DNA from: Polyodon spathula
Taxonomy: Eukaryota; Chordata; Actinopteri; Acipenseriformes; Polyodontidae
DNA: 64,000 bases
Direction of reading: 5' to 3'
Assembly (NCBI RefSeq): GCF_017654505.1
Contig: NC_054537.1
Coordinates: 66,102,645-66,166,644 of the forward strand
A model generated the notes under the pieces. The model was not told the DNA's origin and did not search any database. It saw nothing but the letters and a program-made list of their open reading frames with translations. Positions 23,011 to 33,911 of the stretch are shown one piece after another (position 1 is the first letter of the stretch; every line of letters begins with the position of its first letter). Position numbers and translations under genes: made by a program.

Positions 23011-23290
23011 CTGGTGGTAGCTGCTAGCTTGTTCTCTTCAGACAGTTCATCAAAAGTTTTCTGCCATTTTGACAAATAAGGATGACCAAAACGAATAGCT
23101 CATTTTTTAATTGTGTTTCCCTTTCCCCTATCGCTGTCAGGCCATACTTCACGTCTCTCACTCAGTGTTATGTGACGTTGCGCGTCCGTTTGGACTGTAA
23201 AGTGTAAAAGCTGTGTGCATTGTCTAATCAGAAGAGCTCAAGGTTGAACCTCTCACCAATGACAGTAAATAGCCCAATCACAAACAGAAA
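23010..23290 (-). other. Possible first exon and promoter-like segment
   Basis: On the minus strand a short open segment reads AIRFGHPYLSKWQKTFDELS, then EENKLAATTSSPAPFKR (about 23110 to 22994), followed by CGGTAATT, which could be a splice donor. Upstream (23160-23290) the sequence is richer in CpG than its surroundings, with GTGACGTTGCGCGTCCG-like composition. The two could be the 5' end of a transposon gene or a small host exon. I do not recognise the residues. Confidence 0.25.
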
Positions 23291-23919
23291 TTTTAAACGC
23301 GCAGACAGCAAGCATGTCATTGGTCAGTTGTGAGTGGTGGTTCATTTGTATACTAATTGAAAGCGGTACTGATTGAAGCGTATTGAGGCCACCAAAAAAA
23401 AAATCTTTTCAGCTCTTTTTTTTCCTGTAATGCAGTGGCAGAAATCTGAGGCGGCATGTGACAAGGAGTTCCCCGGCCCCGCCTCGCCCCGCCCCATGCG
23501 TCGCCACTGCTAACACGACTCAGTCACAGATAGGTGTCTCAGCTAAATGCCAAAAGGCTGGGGATTAGCAAAGATAATGTGAGATGAGGGAGGGGAACTG
23601 ACAGACAAGATGGATGTGCCCTGTGTTATGCAAACCCCCCCCCCTTTTCCCCCCCTCCCCCCCCAGAAGGAATGTGCAATGAAAAAGTGGAAACCCCAAT
23701 TATTAGGCAGAAGAAAGACAAATGGGAGTGGAGTCCAACATTGTAAAGTTATTTGTCAGTCTTTTCATCTCTTTCGAATTGACTCCATGGATATCCGTGC
23801 TTTCTGATACAAACGTATGCACTGAGCTGTACTGAGGCCTTGTCCAAAGTCAGTTTACATCTCATGCTTATATGATTGTATTGGAGGTATACCTTTCTTG
23901 TATATAAAGTATTTTTGAA
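23291..23919. other. Non-genic stretch with GC- and C-rich patches
   Basis: A CCCGCCTCGCCCCGCC patch occurs near 23480 and a long C-rich tract at 23634-23664. No gene is seen. Confidence 0.5.
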
Positions 23920-25560
23920 TCAAAAAACATTTGTCAGCTTAATTTTTTCACTACAGGCCTTCCTTGTGTGTTTCTTGAAAAAACAAATTTGAAACCAAGG
24001 TGTGTCCTTTTCTAAGGTATATTTAAAGCCACTGGATTTGTAACCATTTAACATTAATTTCTTTCTTTGGACTGCTTTTGACCTAATCCATTCTTGCAAA
24101 CTTACAAACTCATTTTGAGTCATTTTTACCACCTTGAATCGCTGCTTCTTTTTGGCTGTTTCAACTACTTTCATACAGTGCTCACGAATGAATATATCAT
24201 GTTTAGATTTAGATCTTTCAACAACCCCAAATTCTGCATTATTGGGAAGATAACTGTGACCAGGTGTCATAAACATCTGTTCAACCATATCTGCACCACT
24301 GTGTACCAAGTAAGAGAGTTGCTGTTCTGTCCATCACAGCTGCCTGAAAACATTGTAAACCTTGCCTTTCCTTCACGAAGACGTTTACTCCAGTAAACAC
24401 TGGATGATTGTCATTCATGCTACATACACATGGAAACATTATCATCTGTCATTCTGTAAATACCTAGATTGTATGCCAAGAGTTGACGGATATAATAGGC
24501 AATGACAGTACTTATGTCAGGAGTAGGAAATGTATTTTCTAAATCAAAGGTGAAGATGGCCAGACTTGGTTCTGAGTTTGTTTTTTAAAAACTTCAGAGA
24601 ATCTCTTGCTTGTTGTGCCTTTCAGAGATGGAGATTCCATTCAGCTTGCAGGCATAGATTTTCCTCTGTGGTTATTTCAGCAGTTATTTTATTTTTGCAA
24701 CTGTCACATTCTTTGCAAGTGTCCTTCAGTGGCTGATAGAAGCTCAGGTTGAATTCTTCATTACAAAACTTACAGTATGCCCACTCCTTCACAGGTTCAA
24801 TGCCTTTCTCTAGGCACCATTTACAATACAGCACATACATTTATGAAATAGTTAGGTAAGGAGGTAGGTTCTGGCAACGATTTGTATGATGAGTTCTAGT
24901 GTAGTGACTTTCATATTGAGGAAAGGTGCTGATATGTTCACAAGCTGATGTAAGATCAAGCCTATGATTACCGTGTTTTCCCCTTCCATCAGGTTTAAGA
25001 ACACCATTATTCAACAGCTGTGACACAGTCCAGTCGCCCGTTACTTATTTCTATTGTTTGTAGAAAGAACTTCTTGCTCACACTTATAGTTCCACTTGCA
25101 GAGGATAAAGTATACACTCTGGAAAAGTTATTTCAATAATCTTGGTTGATCAGAGAGCCTCTGTCTAGGGCTTCTTATTTCACACTGCCACAAATGAATG
25201 CATTTTGGCTACTGAAATCTTGAACTTTTTCAGCACATTTACGCCTACATATATGTTCAGCTAGGTTTAATTATTTTGCAGGAATGTCTTTTCCCTTGTA
25301 GTTTATGTAGGCTTTCCCTGAATTTTGCCTTAACTTCAACTGATTTGCTTTCCAATTAGCTACATCTTTATTGCGCTTCCTTCCCTTCCTGACTGTTCTT
25401 TTCTCACTTTCTCCAGATGGTAACTCACTAGGCACTGAAACAACTTCTTCCCCTTCATCAAAATTATTCTCATCTCCCTGACTAGCTTCTGGCTGCACTG
25501 TTTCAGCTGCACTTGACCCCTCACTTTCATCCTCACTGTTCTGGGATTGGGTCATATTCT
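23920..25560 (-). pseudogene. DDE-transposase-like gene of the 'DSCxGQN' type, main part
   Basis: Read down the minus strand from 25555: an acidic serine-rich start (MTQSQNSEDESEGSSAAETV) and a basic stretch (KRNKDVANWKANQLKLRQNS, GKAYINYKGK). Next come a Cys-containing segment (EHICRRKCAEKV), VSKKFFLQTIEISNGRLD, and HISTFPQYESHYTRTHHTNR. Then EFNLSFYQPLKDTCKECDSC, FTFDLENTFPTPDI (probable first catalytic Asp), YYIRQLLAYNLGIYR, FSGSCDGQNSNSLTWY (probable second Asp) and MTPGHSYLPNNAEFGVVERS. This order is the layout of a transposase-like family widespread in fish and insects. At least six stops or frameshifts break it. The C-terminal end lies at 19037-19266. I cannot assign the transposon superfamily. 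Confidence 0.7.
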
Positions 25561-26073
25561 ATTAAAAATTATGAAATGTGTTTACACATGCACTTAGGAA
25601 AGAGAAAAGTATATTGTCTAGGTTTTCTAATCTTCTCTACACTTTTCAAAACTTGCAATCTTGGTAATATAATCGTTGCTAAGAAATCTGTAGAGGTGTT
25701 GATTTATTTAAAGAACTAACATGGAAATTAGTACACAAGGTTTCAGGACTGCAGTACCAATACAGCTACACTTTTTAATAAAATTCCAGAACTAAAAATT
25801 TGTGCATAAGTAAAAACAATCAAAATTAATTTGAAATACAAACCCAAAGAAAATTTAAATATGTAATAACAGCACCCATTTTGTAACATGATTAGTACAC
25901 AAAAAATTTTAAATTTTGAGGCTAAGAAACCAATCTCATCCACTCTGTAAAATGTGTGACAGATTTGCTATTAAAAATATGTACCATTACTTAATTTAGT
26001 TATCTATTTACTTTCAGAAGTACCAGTTTACTACTTAAAAAAAACAACATTAATTGTATTTGCTTATGTAGAT

Positions 26074-26118
26074 TTAAAATGTTAAAACCATATTATATAT
26101 ATATAATATTATAATAAT

Positions 26119-26172
<54 letters not shown>

Positions 26173-26355
26173 TTTCTGCTTACCTGATCCACTAAGGGAC
26201 AAGTCATGTTCCAAAGATGAATCTTTTCTGAGTTTTCTACTTTTCTCTCTCAGATGCCATTTTTGTCTACTGTGTGACCACTTTTTTACATTGTAATTTG
26301 ACATAGCACATTTTTTTATTTCAGTATCCCATAAGATCTCATAGTGATAAAACAA
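26074..26355 (-). other. Possible upstream exon of the transposase-like gene
   Basis: A minus-strand frame reads WSHSRQKWHLREKSRKLRKD, then SSLEHDLSLSGSG, and meets a strong splice-donor consensus (CAG then GTAAGC, at about 26185), followed by TA repeats. It lies about 630 bp upstream of the main body. Joining it at the nearest acceptor-like site (before 25560) does not keep the frame, so the link is unproven. Confidence 0.25.
26094..26170. repeat. Imperfect TA/AAT microsatellite
   Basis: TA units with interspersed ATAAT interruptions. Confidence 0.9.
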
Positions 26356-26860
26356 CCCCTAGCTACTAAACCCAGTTTATAATTGACCACAGCTTAGCCC
26401 ATTTTTGTACTAATAAATTATTAAATTAGGGTCCAGACGTTGGAAAAATGCATGTATCTCAAAATCTGCAAAAATGTAGTTAGACCATTTCATACTCATG
26501 GGCCCATCTGTTGTATTATCGTATTGCATTCACACACCCAACTTATTTCCATTACTTTCTTGCAAAAAACACAACATTATTACAATAAGTAGGTTTCGTA
26601 CCATTCGGAATATTTTATAGCCTTAAGTTAATTTTATTTGAGCGAAAAGAACATTTTTATATAGGCTAATGGTTAATCTATTTCTACAAAAATTGCCAGT
26701 CAAGTCAAGGTTGAAAGTAATACTTCTGTGTAAGATTGGGGATATTATTATTGTGTTGATGTTGTTTTAACTTCAACTCAAAACCTTCAATTTCATCACG
26801 TAACAGAACCAGCTTCTTCCTATTGGCTAATTCCTATTGATTAGAGGGGAGCTCTATTTG
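26356..26860. other. AT-rich non-genic stretch
   Basis: No gene recognised. Confidence 0.5.
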
Positions 26861-26863
26861 TAG

Positions 26864-27680
26864 ATGAATTCTCACTTGTCTTCGGCAATTGGTAATTTTT
26901 CATCATACACTGAGCGATTTTGTCGGTGTAATAAACTGTCGGTGATAAAAACGGTCAGAGCGGATAATTTGGATAGAAAATTGTTACTAAAATCTAAACA
27001 AAAAGATAAAAAAGATTTACAGTTTTTGTTTCCACTTATACAGCACATTGTGAAAATATTAAGACAATCATTATGAAACACTGGAATATTTTGTCATCGG
27101 ATTCCAGATTGGATCCATTATGCGACAGTCTGTCTTTATTTTCTTACAAAACGTGCCAGAATTTAAAAGATAAATTGGTCAGATCAGATTCATATGTTCC
27201 CCCGAAACAAATTTTTACAACCAAAAGCAGGATTTTATAGATGTGGGCAATGTGCACAGTGCAGTAATATGACACAGGCAAATACATTTTCACACCCTTG
27301 AAAGGGTAATGTATTTTCAATAAAAAGTAGGAATACATGTACATCAACACATGTTGAATATCTTTTAAAATGTCCTTGTAGTTGGGGCTGTGTAGGTAAA
27401 ACAAGCAGACAACTAAAAACTAGAATTAGTGAGCCCAAAAGTGCAATTAGACGTAAAGACAAAACATCTTCCGTTTCAAGACACTTTGAAACATACCGCC
27501 ATCCGATTTCCAGTTTGCGATGTTTAAGGATTGAAAATGTGTCACTGGGACATAAAGGAGGTGATTTGGATAACAAAAAGAAAAATGTTTTGGATAGATA
27601 AATGGGATACTTTATCCCCTTCGGTTCTCAATGAGGAGAATGATTGGTCGGTGTTTTTGAAATAAATAATAATGTATCAT
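26864..27680 (+). pseudogene. Penelope-like RT tail and GIY-YIG endonuclease
   Basis: The first part reads DNLDRKLLLKSKQKDKKDLQ and LFPLIQHIVKILRQSL, then a stop, then NTGIFCHRIPD, matching the thumb/linker of Penelope RTs. A CX2C-type segment follows, FYRCGQCAQCSNMTQANTFS, then the endonuclease: EYLLKCPCSWGCVGKTSRQL, KTRISEPKSAIRRKDKTSSV, SRHFETYRHPISSLRCLRIE, and LGHKGGDLDNKKKN. The family's YVG is CVG here, and the GIY-side tyrosines cannot all be seen. RT palm motifs are absent. The endonuclease would cut target DNA during insertion; this copy is inactive. Confidence 0.78.
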
Positions 27681-27837
27681 CAAGGGGGCAAGATTAATTA
27701 AATACATAATGTCAGTGATTGTTCTAATTCTGAATTACATAATCTCTTGTTTACACTGATTGTTGTTTTCAGTTGGTAATTATGTAGTGATTTAAATCAC
27801 CTATGTAATGCAGCTAGGGATAAACACTCAATACACG

Positions 27838-27863
27838 CTGAGGAAGGGTGGTAGGACTGAAAC
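27838..27863 (+). ncRNA. Hammerhead-ribozyme-like motif in the Penelope 3' region
   Basis: CTGAGGA (27838-27844) fits the CUGANGA core and GAAAC (27859-27863) fits the second core element. They are separated by 14 bases that could form only a weak helix II (AG…CU). An AACATGTT palindrome follows, as in the short helix III of minimal hammerheads. The expected NUH cleavage triplet after helix III is not convincing (GTG). Hammerheads are known in Penelope-like terminal repeats, so a decayed copy is plausible. Confidence 0.4.
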
Positions 27864-27965
27864 ATGTTTGTGTTTTTTGTGTTTTTTTTAATATGTTTGT
27901 TTTAAATTAAATAAAAATAAAGAAATTTTGAGTGTGGATTTTTCCCTGTTTTGTTTAGGGATATA

Positions 27966-29665
27966 TTTAACCCCAACCCTGCCAGTCTTATATTCCCACA
28001 CATGCTTCTGCCCTGCCACAGAGGGATTCGGTTTTCTAGTAAAATCTGGAAGAATGTGTGCTAGTGTGTCTAATCTAATAGCTCATAAATCACGTGGGCA
28101 ATAACATTCTCAAGAGATTTACTCTTTTAAACTGCATTGGATCCAGATCATGCTCCCTCCTGTAATACTGATCATGCTCTGTTCCCACAATGCACCTCTC
28201 ATTTCAATCAGAACATCAGCATTGTTGGATCCAATCAGGTGTTTCCAAGAGAAATTGTGACATTTAACTCTTCTCCACCTACTCTCTATCTATGTTGAGT
28301 AGGTTAGTGTGGCAGCATTGAAAAATAAACACATCATTTAAACGCGGGGACATGCTTTAAAAGTAAACAAAACATAAGTGAGATACATAGTGTTGCTATG
28401 CTGTTTGCTTTATGCAATCTCCACTCAAAGCTTTAAAAAAAACCAAAAAACAAAACAAAACGGTAAATGTACAGTAACCTGCAATCGACGGATTCCGTCG
28501 CTGCCTCCCTGGTTCTGCTTTCTTAATATCTCTGTCACGATACTTTGCGCTCATTCTTGATATTGCTAACACCCGATACGCAGCTTGGTTTGAATGTTGC
28601 TTCAGCTATTTTAAACAAACAGCCGATAAGCATTGCGTTTATGAAGACTGCTTTGTTTAATTCAAATGCATTTAAAAGCTACAACAACACACTGCCACTA
28701 CCTGCAAGCGTGCCCTCCATCCTATAAACACATTGCACAAATAAAAAAAAAGATTTTTCGACTGGTGTATTGAAACATCACCTCTACACGCAGCTCCCCT
28801 CTCTTAAAGGGGGGAGTTCAGTTTGCTACCAATGCCATTACTCTCGTAGCCTACTTTTAATATTTATTTATTTATTTATTTATTTAGCGAGGCAGTTAAT
28901 TGATCAGGGCGGTTATGTGACGGTCAGATATGCGACGTTCCACTATGCTGTAATATAGCAGACCTGTGAGCAAGTACCAAAATAAAACAAATACAAGCAA
29001 CATTTTGTTAACATCCATGACAATTTATTGTGAAGAAGGCAATACAGTATCATTCAAAAAGAGAGCTATCAGCTGTTCAGGCAACAGCAGAGAGCGAAAA
29101 TATCGTGACTATTCGCTTTACATAAATTATGCTTTGAACACCAACACGGTGATGTATTTTTATTTATACCACGGATGTGGCCACATTTCCATCAGTTATT
29201 TTTATGATAATTCATGAAATGTTAGCGACCGGAACTGCACCACAAATACATTCTATTGCTAAACATACTTTATATCACTGAAAAACAACACTGTTTACAA
29301 AACTCTGATATTCACAAAATGAAATGTTGGAAGTAAACTTTTTAAAATACATGCCTTGGTGTATATTACTCATTGTATAATCTATAACTATACTTATTAT
29401 TTTATAAAACCTCCAGACTGCAGTAGATCAAATATTAAAAGCATTTAGAAAGAGCACTCACTTATCCCCTTCCCAGGAAACTTAATGTGCCCTATTTTCA
29501 AACAAGTGCGCAGCCTCTTTCGCGAAGGTAAAAATGACAGCGGTAGCAAACCGCCGCGATAGCGCACGAAAACCTGTTTTAGAAGTCGGGTCTCATTCGT
29601 GGGCTAATGCATATCACATAGCGAAGCATTTGCCCAGCCAATCAAAACACAGCTGACAGAGTAAG
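27966..29665. other. Non-genic stretch
   Basis: No gene recognised. It contains a (TTTA)n run at 28859-28887 and mixed sequence. CpG content rises slightly from about 29510 to 29600, upstream of the hAT pieces. Confidence 0.5.
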
Positions 29666-29666
29666 G

Positions 29667-30258
29667 TTACAACCAATAAGGATTCGACTCATAAACACAA
29701 GCTATTACTTTTGTAGCCACTTCAAATTCTTCTAAATTCACAGCTGTGTGTCTCGTGTAATTGTCGTGGCTAAATACTTTTGACTCGAGTTCCCAGTTTT
29801 GCTTAATGTAATGGCAGGCGACTGTTAAAAACACTTCTTGTGCTATGCTTGTCCATACATCGGTAATGATGGACATTGAATTACACTCCTGACTTAAATC
29901 CTGTCAAAGCTTTTCATTTGAGAGTAATGAATTTGGAGATGGTCTTTCGACAGGGTATTTCATAGCCCGGAGCAAGATTCACAGTCAGATTTTTAAAGGC
30001 AGCTCCCTCTATTTTATGAACAGGTCTGATATCTTGTGTGACAACATCCACTATCAGGCTTGTTATTTCTTTTGCTCTGACTCTTTTTAGATCAACTTTC
30101 TTTCCAAAATAAGCTGTCACTGAAGGTGATGCTTGCTTTAGTTTTTTTTTTTTACTTGTGTTCCCGCTGTCGTGTTTTGTCGTGTGCTGTCTTACTAAAG
30201 ATCCCACCGGTTGGTGGTATTGCCACAGTAGCTCATTAAAACTCCACGAACAGCGCAT
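29667..30258 (-). pseudogene. hAT transposase, N-terminal and central fragment
   Basis: The first frame (30258-29914) has a weak BED-finger remnant (LVRQHTTKHDSGN), a lysine-rich linker, then TSLIVDVVTQDIRPVHKIEG, AAFKNLTVNLAPGYEIPCRK and TISKFI. After a frameshift comes MSIITDVWTSIAQEVFLTVA, then CHYIKQNWELESKVF. The block D-x-RP-x-x-x-x-EG-x-x-F, then PGY-x-IP-x-R, then TDVWTS (first catalytic Asp) is diagnostic for hAT transposases of the ZBED type. The catalytic core ends soon after and the rest is missing on this strand. A hATC-like piece lies about 800 bp away on the opposite strand. Confidence 0.75.
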
Positions 30259-30486
30259 TTTACCTTTCTATTTTGTTCGTTTGTAAAAAAAAAAAAAAAA
30301 ACACAACTGCCAAACGTTTGACTGCATTATTTAAAATTAAATTAAATCGACAATATTTTAACTAGCAAAATCTGATCCTGAAATGCAGCCTACCTCTAAG
30401 TCTCTTCTCCAAGTTTTTTTTTAATTTTATTTTTGTCATGCTTACTCTGAAAACGTACGTGCTGCCTAGTGGGCGGGGAGTTATTG

Positions 30487-30524
<38 letters not shown>

Positions 30525-30985
30525 TATTATTATTATTATTATTATTATTTAAGGGAACCAAAGGAAAGGCAAGGAATATGAGTGTAGATTTACATGTTGC
30601 CGGTCCTAATAAAAAAAAGGGTCCTATTAATTGTTTTTTTCATTTTTTTCAACCATTGATGGTTGTTTTATCTACTGATGGTTATTTTAACGATTCGGTG
30701 CATCGATGCATTGCCCCAGCCCTACTTTATAGTAACCCACGTTACGTTGGTACGAGCCAGTGGCATAAAATGTTAATGCTTTGTGCTACAGGAAAACAGT
30801 GTGCTCTCTGCATGTCTCCTTCCAGGTCAGCCTGAAACAGTTGGCAGATGTCAGTGATTGTGATGGCAAAATTGCTGCATAAATTGTGTGTCAGACAGGC
30901 TTAGAAAAGACAGATGACTTATTTGGGGACATCTCCTCCTCATCCTTATTCTTTGTCTGGCCATCATCGCCAAAATATAAATGCC
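30259..30985. other. Spacer with TTA repeat
   Basis: No gene. It includes poly-A at 30285-30301 and the (TTA)n tract listed separately. Confidence 0.55.
30484..30550. repeat. (TTA)n microsatellite
   Basis: About 20 TTA units with one shift. Confidence 0.95.
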
Positions 30986-31216
30986 TGCTTATCAATGTAT
31001 TGTGTTTGTCCTTTCTGTCACTGACACAGCTCGGGAATCGGACAATGCAATGTCTTTACCAGAACTCATGAAGGTCTGTAAAGAACAGACCTTCTATATC
31101 CTGATGTATATGACCTACTGGTGCTTCTGGCCACACTACCTGTTACAGTTGCAACTGCAGAAGGATGTTTCAGTGTTAAAAAGCTCCACAGCGTATGGAC
31201 TTTCATTGAAATGGCA
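30986..31216 (+). pseudogene. hAT transposase C-terminal (hATC dimerisation) fragment
   Basis: The plus strand reads ALPELMKVCKEQTF-like residues and then, in a shifted frame, LLVLLATLPVTVATAEGCFS, followed by KKLHSVWTF. This LPVTVATAE-R-SFS-x-L-x-x-L pattern is the hATC dimerisation block (here AEGCFS in place of AERSFS). It lies in the opposite orientation to the hAT N-terminal part at 29667-30258, so either an inversion occurred or two hAT copies decayed side by side. Confidence 0.65.
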
Positions 31217-31371
31217 AGTGCCTAAAGAAAGTCTACACCCCCTTGAACTTTTTTCACATTTAGTTGTGTCAGTGCCTCAGAGTTTCATACGTTTAAAAGA
31301 AGATTTTTTTTTCTCCCATTTATCTACACATCATACTCCACACTGTTAAGGGGAAAAAAGCTTTTATTGAG

Positions 31372-31375
<4 letters not shown>

Positions 31376-31440
<65 letters not shown>
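31376..31440. repeat. (TA)n microsatellite inside the Tc1 end
   Basis: About 30 TA units within the terminal region of the Tc1-like element. Confidence 0.95.
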
Positions 31441-31442
<2 letters not shown>

Positions 31443-31963
31443 ATATAAATACATAACTGAAGATCATACTTGGATAACTGGATAAGTCTTCACCCCCCTG
31501 AGTTAATACTTGGTGGAAGCAATTACAGCTGCTGTTGGGATAGGTCTCTACCAACTTTGCACACCTAGATTTGGCAATATTTGACCATTCTACTTTATAA
31601 AACTGTTCAAGCTCTGTCGTTCCTTTTTTTAGAGAGTTGATGGACAGCAATCTTCAAGTCATGCCACAAATTTTTGCTTGGATTTAGGTCGGGGCTGTGA
31701 CTGGGCCACTCAAGGACATTTACCTTTTTGTTCCTTAGCCACTCCATCGTAGTTTTGGCTGTGTACTTTGGGTCATTTTCAAGCTGAAAGGTGAACTTCT
31801 GTCCCAGTTTCAGCTTTCTTGCAGAGGGCAGCAGGTTTTCCTCAAGGACTTTTCTGTACTTTGCTCCATTCATTTTTCCTTCTATCCAGACAAGTGCCCC
31901 AGTCAATGAGAAACATCTCCATAATATGATGCTTCCACCACCATGCTTCGTAGAGTTCAGCAA
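31441..31963 (-). pseudogene. Tc1-like transposase, C-terminal half
   Basis: The frame reads [68 protein letters not shown] (second catalytic Asp) and [20 protein letters not shown]. In active family members the last block is [10 protein letters not shown]; here the catalytic glutamate is lysine. After a frameshift at about 31610 the C-terminus reads VEWSNIAKSRCAKLVETYPN. The first catalytic Asp block and the DNA-binding domain are missing. Confidence 0.85.
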
Positions 31964-31975
31964 AGTGTGCAGCAG

Positions 31976-32487
31976 TTAAGTACAAGTACAAGATGATGCA
32001 AGCACTGATACAATTGGGTGCCATATAGTCCAGTATAGTTGAAAGTTGTGAGGTTTACAGATGCTGCCTGAGTAGGTGTGTCTTGAGGAGGAGCCGAAAG
32101 GCTATGGAAGCATATTATGCTCTGGATGCTATTATTTTTTTCATATTGCTTCACTGTGATTGAGATACAGTAATTGCACTTTCTCATAATGTTCAAAGAG
32201 CTAGTTGGTATGGGTATGAAATATCACAAATAATATATTCTTCTCTGGAATCACTTCTTAAATAAATTTTTGCCATCACATAAAGATGACATTACAAAAG
32301 ACAGTAGTTAAGAGCTTCACTGTGGTATCTGTTTACATGTACAGCTCTCAAAATATGTCTTCTCTCTAAGTACATCTGGTACACCAGCGTATAACCATTG
32401 ACCTGACCTCCTTCAACACTCTGCCCCTAATGGATGCGAGAAATACATCAGGAGGAAATACCACATAGAACAAATGTGGTATGTCTT
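31976..32487. other. Non-genic stretch
   Basis: No gene recognised. Confidence 0.5.
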
Positions 32488-33053
32488 TGTCACAAAGACG
32501 GCTGTAGTGGGTGACGTCAGACTAGAAATGAATACACAGCACTGCGAGTAAAATAATGAATGAATGCGCGACTGCGCGGTTTATTATTACCAGAAAATAA
32601 CAGTTGTACAAAAACAGGACAAGGCACTTGAGCCGAAATAAATAGAAAACAAGACAACAAAACAGTAAACAAACAGACAAACAAGTGGACAAACACTAAA
32701 CAAGTACTGTGCTGGCACTTCCAGCACGCTGTAGCAATTGTTATTTTAAATTAACTCTGCTCTCTCTCTCACCCATTCTCCACTTCCCGAACACACAACC
32801 CTGAGTGAGTGAAAACATGCTGCTTTTATGCAGCTGTACCGACTGCTAATCAATCACTCAATTGGAGCCTCAGTACAACTGCACGTGAATTAATAAAGTG
32901 CGATTCCCCGTGCTCACATATTATACATTCTAAACACTCGTACTACACAGACCCATTTATATCCTGTGTACCAATGACTATACACCAACATTAACACACT
33001 ACATACAACATAAAACACAAATAAATAGCACAGGAGCAGGGCACTTTGCCACA
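32488..33053 (-). mobile_element. Solo LTR (family C), target duplication GTCTT
   Basis: On the minus strand it begins TGTGGCAAAGTGCCC and ends GCCGTCTTTGTGACA. Flanks are GTCTT at 32483-32487 and at 33054-33058, a perfect 5-bp duplication. The poly-A signal (AATAAACC on the minus strand, about 32578-32585) and a GC-rich R-like patch (GCGCGACTGCGCGG) lie near the 3' end. Length 566 bp. Two further copies, at 33912 (plus) and about 34920-35145 (minus), share the TGTTTTATGTTGTATGT segment. Confidence 0.92.
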
Positions 33054-33176
33054 GTCTTACATAAACTGGGGACAGTGTTGCAGGGGGGCCGGTTAATGGT
33101 TACACTGGTGTTCTGACTCTATAGAAGCCATAGGAATGTTTTAAAATGTCATTGGAATGTGATTACTAAAACAGAA

Positions 33177-33177
<1 letters not shown>

Positions 33178-33237
<60 letters not shown>
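33178..33237. repeat. (TA)n microsatellite
   Basis: About 29 TA units. Confidence 0.95.
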
Positions 33238-33238
<1 letters not shown>

Positions 33239-33911
33239 TACAGGTAAAAAACTAACAAATGGTAAACATACATCAGCATCCGAGGTATAAATCATTGACC
33301 AAAACTGTTGAAATAAAAGCATCCAGGGACTTGTAACTGTTATGTATGCAGCCTCAGAAAAGTAATAAAGGTAGTTAATTTTATGTGTGGAAAGAAAGTC
33401 TATTTGCTTAGCAACACAATATATATAATAATTGTTGATTCCGTTTTAATTATAGACCAGAATTAGCTTGAGACTGCCTTGGACAATTGGTCTGTTTGTG
33501 TGTGCATTATTTGTATTGTTAATGAAGATAAGCTGCAGGTTAAAAATAGACTCATGCAGGAGAGTAAACATTATGAAAAAAGTGCCTAAAAAAACTACTA
33601 ATGTTAGATGTTTAAAGCTAATGAAAAATAAATTTTTCACTCCATGAATATCCAGTCACTATATAGATATTGCCTGTGTAATTTTAGATCAGTTGTGTTT
33701 TAGTAAACATTTGTTTTTATTATTTTAAAACGTGGTGTATGGCAGAACTCCAGGTTAAAGAAATCTGTGTTTGAAAACCTTGCCAGGGACTCTGAAATTG
33801 TCTCCACCCCTTCAGGACCAGGTTGACCTTGATGTTACTACTGTCGGTGAATTGCACTGAGAAGTGACGCAGTACAGATTTCCTGGAAGACAGGATTTTC
33901 TTAAAACCAGT
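33238..33911. other. Non-genic stretch
   Basis: No gene recognised. Confidence 0.5.

Larger units (their letters stand above)
26864..27965 (+). mobile_element. Penelope-like element, 3' part with GIY-YIG endonuclease
   Basis: The plus strand encodes the end of the RT region followed by a GIY-YIG endonuclease, the hallmark arrangement of Penelope-like elements (Neptune/Poseidon group in fish). The 3' UTR runs to about 27965, includes an AATAAAAATAAAG poly-A-signal region (about 27910) and a hammerhead-like motif (27838-27863). The 5' part of the RT is missing, as expected for a 5'-truncated copy. Stops and frameshifts are present. Confidence 0.8.
31217..31975 (-). mobile_element. Truncated Tc1-like transposon with catalytic Glu lost
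   Basis: The intact end (31217 onward) starts TGCCTAAAGAAAGTC, then TACACCCCCTTGAAC, as in Tc1 terminal repeats. A (TA)n tract (31376-31440) has grown inside the terminal region. The minus-strand transposase runs from about 31963 to 31450. The N-terminal DNA-binding domain and the far terminal repeat are missing; unrelated sequence begins at about 31976. Confidence 0.85.

Noticed and set aside
25743..25943. 66-codon minus frame near the transposase-like gene
   Set aside because: AT-driven residue composition (F, I, L, K, Y), no motif, and no fit with the protein family on either side.
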